A DNA stretch of 64,000 bases from DATKWD01 sp963704815 (lineage in GTDB: Bacteria; Actinomycetota; Acidimicrobiia; Acidimicrobiales; Salinilacustritrichaceae): the NCBI GenBank assembly GCA_963704815.1, contig CAVPHU010000001.1, positions 620,001 through 684,000 on the forward strand, read 5' to 3'. The notes under the pieces are model-generated. The model had not been told where the DNA came from. It saw only the letters and a program-made list of their open reading frames with translations, and did not search any database. The stretch's first letter is position 1; each line of letters opens with the position of its first letter. Position numbers and translations under genes: made by a program. This document shows positions 54,510 through 61,035 of this stretch, piece after piece.

Positions 54510-55541
54510 TCACCCGAAGAAGACCTTTGCGACGTCGTAGAGGTCGTCGTCGACCAGCTTCAGCTCGGCCGTCGCTTCATCGAGTGGGACTCGAACGATC
54601 TGGCCGGCCCGCAGGGCGACCATCGTGCCCCAGTCGCCGTCGTGGACGGCGTCGATCGCCGCCACACCGAAGCGGGTCGCGAGGACGCGGTCGAACGCCG
54701 TGGGCGTGCCGCCCCGCTGGATGTGGCCGAGCGTCGTGACCCGGGTCTCGTAGCCGGTGCGGCTCTCGATCTCTGCAGACAACCAGTTGCCGATGCCACC
54801 GAGTCGCACGTGGCCGAAAGCGTCGAGTTCACCCGACTTCAGCTCGATCCCGCCGTCCGTGGGCATCGCCCCTTCGGACACGACCACGATCGACGCCAGC
54901 CGGCGACGGTTCTCGTGACGGTGTCGGAGCGCGTCGCACACCTCGTCGATGTCGAAGGGCTCTTCGGGGATGAGGGTCATCGTCGCTCCGCCGGCGATCC
55001 CCGCCCACGTGGCGATGTGCCCGGCGTGGCGGCCCATGACCTCGACGACCATGACTCGATCGTGGCTCTCGGCGGTGGTGTGGAGGCGGTCGATGGCGTC
55101 GACGCAGATCTGGACCGCCGTCTGGAAGCCGAAGGTCATCTCGGTGGCCGAGAGGTCGTTGTCGATGGTCTTGGGCACGCCGATCACCTGCACACCCTCC
55201 GACGCGAGCCGGCTGGCCACCCCGAGGGTGTCCTCGCCGCCGATGGCGATCAGGGCGTCGACCTCGTTGGCGAGCATGGTCGCGCGCACGGCGTCGGGTC
55301 CGCCGTCGACCTTGTAGGGGTTGGTCCGCGACGACCCGATGACGGTGCCGCCGCGCGGCAGCGTTCCGCGGAACGCCTCGACGTCGAGGGGCACCACGTC
55401 GTTCTCGATCACGCCCCGCCACCCGTCGCGGAACCCGAGCAGTTGGTCTCGATGAACGACCTCGCCCTTGCGGGCGACGGCCCGCATGACGGCGTTCAGT
55501 CCGGGGCAGTCGCCGCCCCCGGTCAACATGGCGATCTTCAC
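54510..55541 (-). CDS. pfp: 6-phosphofructokinase, probably PPi-dependent type
   Basis: 343 residues from GTG at 55541, with GAGGAGA five nt upstream. Catalyses fructose-6-phosphate to fructose-1,6-bisphosphate. Motifs GGGDCPGLNAVMR, GGEDTLG (101-107) and PKTIDND (123-129). In this superfamily, Asp at position 104 with Lys at 124 marks pyrophosphate users, while ATP enzymes have Gly104; this protein has D104 and K124. PPi use is therefore predicted, not proven. It is divergent from glpK, so the two may balance glycerol and sugar carbon. Confidence 0.88.
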   Translation of the reverse strand: MKIAMLTGGGDCPGLNAVMRAVARKGEVVHRDQLLGFRDGWRGVIENDVVPLDVEAFRGTLPRGGTVIGSSRTNPYKVDGGPDAVRATMLANEVDALIAIGGEDTLGVASRLASEGVQVIGVPKTIDNDLSATEMTFGFQTAVQICVDAIDRLHTTAESHDRVMVVEVMGRHAGHIATWAGIAGGATMTLIPEEPFDIDEVCDALRHRHENRRRLASIVVVSEGAMPTDGGIELKSGELDAFGHVRLGGIGNWLSAEIESRTGYETRVTTLGHIQRGGTPTAFDRVLATRFGVAAIDAVHDGDWGTMVALRAGQIVRVPLDEATAELKLVDDDLYDVAKVFFG

Positions 55542-55568
55542 GGCAATCTCCTCGACTCGGTTGGCCCC

Positions 55569-55574
55569 ACCGTA
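55569..55574 (-). promoter_or_regulatory. Putative -10 element of the phosphofructokinase gene
   Basis: TACGGT 27 nt upstream of the GTG, followed by a leader with a GAGGAGA ribosome-binding site. Confidence 0.4.
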
Positions 55575-55605
55575 GGCCCTGGCGATCCGTCGAGCCGACG
55601 AGCAC

Positions 55606-55611
55606 TAGCCT
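55606..55611 (+). promoter_or_regulatory. Putative -10 element of glpK (leaderless)
   Basis: TAGCCT 9 nt upstream of the ATG at 55621; no ribosome-binding site. Confidence 0.45.
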
Positions 55612-55620
55612 GAGCCGACC

Positions 55621-57111
55621 ATGGCCGTCGTGATCGCAATCGACGCGGGAACCACCGGCGTCCGCTCCTTCGCCGTGAACGAGGCCGGGTCGATCACCGG
55701 TTGGTCGCTACCGCGAGTTCACCCAGCACTTCCCGCGGCCCGGTTGGGTCGAACACGACGCCGACGAGATCTGGCAGGCCGTCCAGACCACGCTCGCCGA
55801 GCTCCACGAGACCCTCACCGAGCCGGTGGCGGCCATCGGGATCACCGACCAGCGCGAGACCATCGTGGCGTGGGAGCCGGTCGCACGGGCCGCCCCCGCC
55901 ATCGCGCCATCGTGTGGCAGGACCGGCGGACGGCCGCCCGTTGCGACGAGATCGCCGCCGCCGGCCACCTTCCGACTGGTGCGGTCGCCGCACCGGGCTG
56001 GTGCTCGACCCCTACTTCTCGGCCTCCAAGATCGAGTGGCTGCTCGACCGAGGGTGGCGTCGAGGACGACGCCGACCTCGCACTCGGCACCATCGACTCG
56101 TGGCTCGTCTGGAACCTCACCGGTGGCCAGGTGCACGTCACCGAGCCGTCGAACGCCAGCCGCACCATGCTGTTCGACATCTCGACGCTCTCCTGGTCCG
56201 ACGAGTTGTGCGACCTGTTCGGCGTACCGATGCACGCACTCCCCGACATCGGCCCGAGCAGCGGCCGGTTCGGGGTGACCGTCGAGGGCTCCGGCGTGAC
56301 GCCAGGGGTCCCCATCAGCGGCATCGCCGGCGACCAGCAGGCGGCGCTGTTCGGCCAGGCCTGCTTCGAGCCCGGCATGACGAAGAACACCTACGGCACC
56401 GGTTCGTTCGTGCTCATGAACGTCGGGCCCGACGTGCCCGAACCGGTCGACGGTCTGCTCACGACCGTCGGGTGGTCGCTCGAGACCGTCGCGCCGGCCT
56501 CGACCACCTATGTCCTCGAGGGTGCGATCTTCGCCACCGGCGCGGCCATCCAATGGCTCCGCGACGGCCTCGAGATCATCGACGACGCGAGCGAGATCGA
56601 GGCGCTCGCCTCGTCGGTTCCCCACACCGACGGCGTCGTGCTCGTCCCTGCGTTCGCCGGCCTGGGGAGCCCCTGTTGGGACCCCTACGCCCGCGGAACG
56701 ATCGTCGGACTCACCCGCGGCACGACCCGGGCGCACCTCGCCCGGGCCACGGTCGAAGCCATGGCCTACCAGACACGCGACGTCGTCGACACGATGTCGG
56801 CCGCATCAGGCCGCGGGGTGGCCAGCCTCCGCGCCGATGGCGGGGCGTCGGTCATGCGCCTCCTGCTCCAGCTGCAGGCCGATCAACTCGGCGTCCCGGT
56901 GACCCGACCGGTGGTGCAGGAGACCACCGCCCTGGGTGCCGCCTATCTGGCCGGTCTCGCCGAGGGAGTCTGGACCTCGACCTCCGAGATCGCCGAGCAG
57001 TGGGCGGTCGACGTCGAGGTCCAGCCGACGGCCGACCGGACCGCCGCCGATGCCGACTACGCCCGCTGGAAGCGCGCCGTGGAGCGGTCTCGCGGCTGGT
57101 CGCTCGAGTGA
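55621..57111 (+). CDS. glpK: Glycerol kinase (six apparent frameshifts in the first third)
   Basis: FGGY-family enzyme phosphorylating glycerol to sn-glycerol-3-phosphate. Signatures: IDAGTTGVRS at the start, GWVEHDADEIW, WQDRRTA, DPYFSASKIEWLL, GIAGDQQAALFGQ, YGTGSFVLMN and GGASVMRLLLQLQADQLGVPV. The part between 55700 and 56050 jumps between three frames. Extra single bases at 55708, 55877/8, 55884, 55975, 55985 and 56049 explain every jump; the corrected protein is 494 residues, as usual. The rest is clean. Sequence error is favoured over a decayed gene, but glpK is not essential, so true inactivation remains possible. Confidence 0.87.
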   Translation: MAVVIAIDAGTTGVRSFAVNEAGSITGWSLPRVHPALPAARLGRTRRRRDLAGRPDHARRAPRDPHRAGGGHRDHRPARDHRGVGAGRTGRPRHRAIVWQDRRTAARCDEIAAAGHLPTGAVAAPGWCSTPTSRPPRSSGCSTEGGVEDDADLALGTIDSWLVWNLTGGQVHVTEPSNASRTMLFDISTLSWSDELCDLFGVPMHALPDIGPSSGRFGVTVEGSGVTPGVPISGIAGDQQAALFGQACFEPGMTKNTYGTGSFVLMNVGPDVPEPVDGLLTTVGWSLETVAPASTTYVLEGAIFATGAAIQWLRDGLEIIDDASEIEALASSVPHTDGVVLVPAFAGLGSPCWDPYARGTIVGLTRGTTRAHLARATVEAMAYQTRDVVDTMSAASGRGVASLRADGGASVMRLLLQLQADQLGVPVTRPVVQETTALGAAYLAGLAEGVWTSTSEIAEQWAVDVEVQPTADRTAADADYARWKRAVERSRGWSLE

Positions 57112-57701
57112 GCCGACGGCTCACGGCCCGCGGGCTCGAACGCCGGCGCCAACTCGTCGCCGAGGCCACGACCCAGTTCGCCGATCGGGGCTATCACTCC
57201 ACATCGGTCGCCGACATCGTCGACGGCCTCGGTGTCGGCAAAGGCGTCTTCTACTGGTACTTCGAGTCCAAGGAGGAGCTCTTCATCCACATCCTGCGCA
57301 CCGGGCAGCAGGAGCTCCGCCGCGTGCAGGACGCGGCGATCGCCGGCGAGGCCGATCCGATCCGCCGGATCGAACTCGGCTTGCGAGCCTCACTCAGGTG
57401 GACCGATGGACGACCGGAGTTCAGCCAGCTGGTCCAGTTCGCGGCAAGCGACTCCTTGTTCGCCGATCGGGTCCGTCGTGGCGAAGAAGTCGCCGTCGCT
57501 GACGTGGCCGCCCACCTGCAAGAGGCCATCGAGGCGGGACGCATCGATCACGACGACCCCGTGATGCTCGCCCATGCCATGGTCGGAACGCTGGGCCACC
57601 TCTATCGCACCTTCGTGCAGGGCGCCGGCCGCGACACCGCCGAGGTGGCCGACGAGATCGTCTCGTTCTGTCTCTACGGCGCCATCGGTCGACGGCCCTG
57701 A
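57108..57701 (+). CDS. TetR-family transcriptional regulator
   Basis: 197 residues from GTG at 57108, overlapping the glpK stop (GTGA). N-terminal helix-turn-helix at about 28-55 (TSVADIVDGLGVGKGVFYWYF) is typical of TetR; the C-terminal ligand domain is all-helical. Coupled translation with glpK suggests it regulates glycerol use or a related lipid pathway, which is inference. No operator palindrome was found in the short gap upstream of glpK. Confidence 0.88.
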   Translation: MSRRLTARGLERRRQLVAEATTQFADRGYHSTSVADIVDGLGVGKGVFYWYFESKEELFIHILRTGQQELRRVQDAAIAGEADPIRRIELGLRASLRWTDGRPEFSQLVQFAASDSLFADRVRRGEEVAVADVAAHLQEAIEAGRIDHDDPVMLAHAMVGTLGHLYRTFVQGAGRDTAEVADEIVSFCLYGAIGRRP

Positions 57702-57711
57702 GCCGCGCCGA

Positions 57712-58890
57712 TCAGGTGTCGAGTCTGGTGAGGGCCTTGCGCATCTGACGGATGCCCTGGGTGATGCGTTGTTCGTTCTCGATCAGCGCGAACCGCACGA
57801 AGCCGTCGCCCCCTGGGCCGAAGCCGACCCCGGGCGAGGTGGCCACGTTGGCCTCGCGGACCAGGAACGAGGCGAACTCGACCGATCCCATGTCGGCATA
57901 GGGTTCGGGAATCGGGGCCCAGGCGAACATGGTCCCCTTCGGTCGGGGGATGTGCCATCCGATGCGATCGAGCCCGTCGCACAGCGAGTCGCGGCGAGAC
58001 TGATAGAGCGCCTGCACTTCCTTGGGGTGCGACGTGGCCTCGTTGAGGGTGACCGTCGCCGCGATCTGGATCGGCTGGAACGTGCCGTAGTCGAGGTACG
58101 ACTTCAGCTTCGCCAGCGCACCCACCACCTCGGGGTTGCCGACGAGGAAGGCGACGCGCCACCCTGCCATCGAGAACGCCTTCGTCATCGAGTAGAGCTC
58201 GACCGCGCACTCCTTGGCGCCTTCGGCCTGGAGGATCGAAGGGGGCTCGTAGCCGTCGAAGCCGAGCTCGGCGTACGCGTTGTCGTGGACGATGACCACG
58301 TCGTTCTCGCGGGCGAAGTCGACGAGCGACTGGAAGAAGTCGAGATCGACACAAGCCGTGGTGGGGTTGTGGGGAAAGCTCGTGACGATGACGCGAGGCT
58401 TGGGCCAGGAGTACTCGTAGGCCTCGCGGACGTTCTCCATGAAGTCGCCGTCGACGCTCATCGGGATCTCGCGGACATCGGCGCCCGCGAACAGCGGTCC
58501 CCAGATGTGGATCGGGTAGGAGGGCGAGGGCACGAGCGCGGCGTCGCCGGGCTGCAGCAGGACCCACATCAGGTGGGAGTACCCCTCCTTCGCGCCGATG
58601 GTGGCGACCACCTCGGTGTCGGCGTCGAGTTCGACACCGAATCGGCGAAGGTAGAGATCGGCTGCCGCCTGCCGGAGCTTCGGGATGCCCCGAGACAGTG
58701 AGTAGCGGTGGTTCTTGGGGTTGTGCACCGCCTCGGCCAGCTTCTCGACGGCGACCTGCGGTGACGGAAGGTCGGGGTTGCCGAAGCCGAGGTCGACGAC
58801 GTCGGCCCCGTTGCGCCGTGCTTCGACCTTGAGCCCGTCGATGATGGTGAAGACGTAGGGCGGCAGCGAGGTGATGCGGCGGAACTCCAT
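57712..58890 (-). CDS. alaC: Class I/II PLP aminotransferase, AlaC-like
   Basis: 392 residues. N-terminus SLPPYVFTIIDGLKVEARR and FGNPDLPSP match the alanine-transaminase AlaC/YfdZ group. PLP lysine is K237 in SMTKAFSMAGWR; FPHNPTTAC and the terminal FVRFALIEN (PLP-carboxylate arginine) are present. Likely makes alanine from pyruvate and glutamate, but members of this group also act in diaminopimelate or aspartate metabolism. TACCCT 7 nt before the ATG suggests a leaderless mRNA. Confidence 0.85.
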   Translation of the reverse strand: MEFRRITSLPPYVFTIIDGLKVEARRNGADVVDLGFGNPDLPSPQVAVEKLAEAVHNPKNHRYSLSRGIPKLRQAAADLYLRRFGVELDADTEVVATIGAKEGYSHLMWVLLQPGDAALVPSPSYPIHIWGPLFAGADVREIPMSVDGDFMENVREAYEYSWPKPRVIVTSFPHNPTTACVDLDFFQSLVDFARENDVVIVHDNAYAELGFDGYEPPSILQAEGAKECAVELYSMTKAFSMAGWRVAFLVGNPEVVGALAKLKSYLDYGTFQPIQIAATVTLNEATSHPKEVQALYQSRRDSLCDGLDRIGWHIPRPKGTMFAWAPIPEPYADMGSVEFASFLVREANVATSPGVGFGPGGDGFVRFALIENEQRITQGIRQMRKALTRLDT

Positions 58891-58897
58891 CGAGCAG

Positions 58898-58903
58898 AGG
58901 GTA
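58898..58903 (-). promoter_or_regulatory. Putative -10 element of the aminotransferase gene (leaderless)
   Basis: TACCCT 7 nt upstream of the ATG; no ribosome-binding site. Confidence 0.45.
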
Positions 58904-58922
58904 CTCCCGCTCCCCCGCGCGC

Positions 58923-59879
58923 TCAGGAACCCATTTCGTCGCCTCGGGACCCGAGCAGCGTCGGCGTCCCGGCCAACATGGCCGCGCCGGTGGCTCCGGC
59001 CGTCGAACCGAGCACGGCTGGAACGATGTCGACGTCATGCCGGTGATCGACGCCGAACAGCGACCGGCCCGTCGCCTGACGGATGCCATCGAGCAACAGG
59101 TCGGCGGCATCGAGCACTCCCCCGCCGAGGACCACGCGCTCGGGATCGAGTGCCACCACCAGGTTGGCGATCCCGAGACCCACCCAGTCGCTCCACTCGT
59201 CGAGCACCGCCCGAGCCTCCGCCACGCCCCCACGGACCGCCACGATGACCTGCTCTGCGGTGACCGGTCCGTCCCCGATCGTGAGCCAGCGATCGGCATG
59301 CGGCCGCTCGGCAGCCAGACGCTCGAGCGCAGAACCCGATGCGTAGCGCTCCCAACAGCCTCGGCGTCCGCAGACACAGCGCACGCCGCCGGGGTCGACG
59401 ATCATGTGCCCGAACTCGCCGGCGAATCCGTCACGGCCCCTGACCACCACACCGTCGATCACCAACCCACCGCCGATACCGGTCCCGAGCGCGACGAACA
59501 AGAAGTCCGAGCGCATCCCCGCTCCGATGGCGGCCTCGGCGACCGTCGCCGCCGTGGCGTCGTTCTCGACGACCACCGTCCGCCCGAGGCGGTGCTCGAG
59601 TTCGGAGCGCAGGGCGAAGTCCTCGACGCCTGGGAGATTCGGCGAGGTCCGGACTCGACCGTCGCGATCCACCAGCCCCGCGACGCCGACGCCGACGGGC
59701 GTGCCAGGGTCGTCGTCGAGGTCGTGGATCACCGTCGCGACGGCCTCCACGATGGCCCGACCTCCCGACGGTGTCGTCGCCCGCATCGTGGCGATCGGGT
59801 CGTTCGGTGCCGAGGTGTCGATGGCGACGCCGAGGATCTTGGTGCCGCCGATGTCGACCCCGACTGCGCGGGTGCTCAA
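58923..59879 (-). CDS. ROK-family kinase, glucokinase-like
   Basis: 318 residues from TTG at 59879. ATP loop VGVDIGGTKILGV, VENDATAATVAEA with catalytic Asp, ALGTGIGGGLVIDG, metal segment GEFGHMIVD and zinc motif CVCGRRGCWE. The pattern is that of actinobacterial polyphosphate/ATP glucokinase-like ROK proteins; substrate remains inferred. TTG overlaps the stop of the release-factor-like gene (TTGA), which supports this rare start. Distinct from the ROK gene at 30.3 kb. Confidence 0.87.
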   Translation of the reverse strand: MSTRAVGVDIGGTKILGVAIDTSAPNDPIATMRATTPSGGRAIVEAVATVIHDLDDDPGTPVGVGVAGLVDRDGRVRTSPNLPGVEDFALRSELEHRLGRTVVVENDATAATVAEAAIGAGMRSDFLFVALGTGIGGGLVIDGVVVRGRDGFAGEFGHMIVDPGGVRCVCGRRGCWERYASGSALERLAAERPHADRWLTIGDGPVTAEQVIVAVRGGVAEARAVLDEWSDWVGLGIANLVVALDPERVVLGGGVLDAADLLLDGIRQATGRSLFGVDHRHDVDIVPAVLGSTAGATGAAMLAGTPTLLGSRGDEMGS

Positions 59880-60982
59880 TACCGGAGCGTCGCGCCGATG
59901 CGACCGAGGACGTCGAGATCGGCGTTGTCGACACACACCTCGACGTCGGCGCCGTCGACCAGGGCGTCGTGAACGGCCTCGTCGACCACGCCCTCGACCT
60001 CGTCCATCGTCTCGTCGCAGGAGGGACACGAGCGGCCCACGCCGGCGAGCCGTCTGCAGTTGCCGCATCGCCACCCGCGCTCGCGGTAGCCGGCTGACAC
60101 CAGCAGGCGGGCCACGCGGTGTTCGGCGAGCGCCGACAACGTCGGTTCGAGCCCGGCCACCCCGTTTCCGCCTCCTTCGACGGCATTGCGCAGCTGCTCG
60201 ACCCGTTCGGCCTCCCGCCGGCGCTCGAGGCGAGCTTCGACATCGAGGGCGGCTGCTCGGATCTCGTCGAGGCCGGCGTTCACGCCGACGTCCACCGGAT
60301 CGGTGAGCCGTTGCGCGAGATACGGGTGCAGCTCCTGGCTGACCATCGGCACGACGGGTGTCGATCCGCCGATCGCCAGGTGGGCGAACGGCTGACGCTT
60401 GGAGAGCTCGAACGCAGCACGTGCGGCATGGCGGACGTGCTGGTGCAGCAGTTCGTCGACGTGCGGATCGATCGACCCCCGTTGACTCTGCCCGCGCTCG
60501 TCGTAGTCGCGCGGCAGTTCGTCGACGAACTCGGTCTGTTCGACCAGTTCGCCGAGTGCGAACTCGAAGAGCCGGGTCGTCTGCTTGTCGACCAGGAGGA
60601 CGGCGATCGGTTCGTGTTGCTGCACGATGGACTCGAGCTGACGGACCGCGGGTGTGGGATTCACAACGAGGTGCGAACGAACCGGCACCGGAACCTCCAC
60701 GACCTCCCAGAAGTCATCGGCGACCGACGAGAACATCGCCAGCCCACGGATACGTGACCGATCGAGCTCCTGGTCGACGTAGGCCTCGATCCGATCGAGG
60801 TCGCCGTCGAGGGCCTTGGCGTTCTCGCGCGCCCGAGCTCCCCGGAGCAGGTGGGAGAGCTCGCGCTGATAGTCGGCGGGACGAACCTGGGTGCGGCCGT
60901 CGACGTCGAGATAGCAGCTGACGATCGGGGCGGACCCGACCACTGCCGCCAGGCGAACCACTGCGGCCTCATCGAGCTCCAC
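59876..60982 (-). CDS. baeRF-type release-factor-like protein with C-terminal zinc ribbon
   Basis: 368 residues from GTG at 60982, with AGGAGA six nt upstream. Bacterial archaeo-eukaryotic release factor (baeRF/Vms1-eRF1-like) fold: SCYLDVDGR near the N-terminus, a VLLVDKQTTRLFEF strand, HVRHAARAAFELSKR, and LAIGGSTPVVP. It ends with a zinc ribbon (CGNC and CPSC pairs) and an acidic tail. The GGQ loop of true eRF1 is not seen. The family is proposed to act on stalled ribosomes or tRNA, but evidence in Actinobacteria is limited. Coupled to the ROK gene by TTGA. Confidence 0.78.
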   Translation of the reverse strand: MELDEAAVVRLAAVVGSAPIVSCYLDVDGRTQVRPADYQRELSHLLRGARARENAKALDGDLDRIEAYVDQELDRSRIRGLAMFSSVADDFWEVVEVPVPVRSHLVVNPTPAVRQLESIVQQHEPIAVLLVDKQTTRLFEFALGELVEQTEFVDELPRDYDERGQSQRGSIDPHVDELLHQHVRHAARAAFELSKRQPFAHLAIGGSTPVVPMVSQELHPYLAQRLTDPVDVGVNAGLDEIRAAALDVEARLERRREAERVEQLRNAVEGGGNGVAGLEPTLSALAEHRVARLLVSAGYRERGWRCGNCRRLAGVGRSCPSCDETMDEVEGVVDEAVHDALVDGADVEVCVDNADLDVLGRIGATLRY

Positions 60983-61012
60983 GCACGTCTCCTGTTCGTC
61001 GGTGAGCCGCCG

Positions 61013-61018
61013 ATGGTA
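61013..61018 (-). promoter_or_regulatory. Putative -10 element of the baeRF-ROK pair
   Basis: TACCAT about 30 nt upstream of the GTG 60982; leader carries the AGGAGA ribosome-binding site. Confidence 0.4.
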
Positions 61019-61035
61019 GTGCGGGGCGCCGGGGG

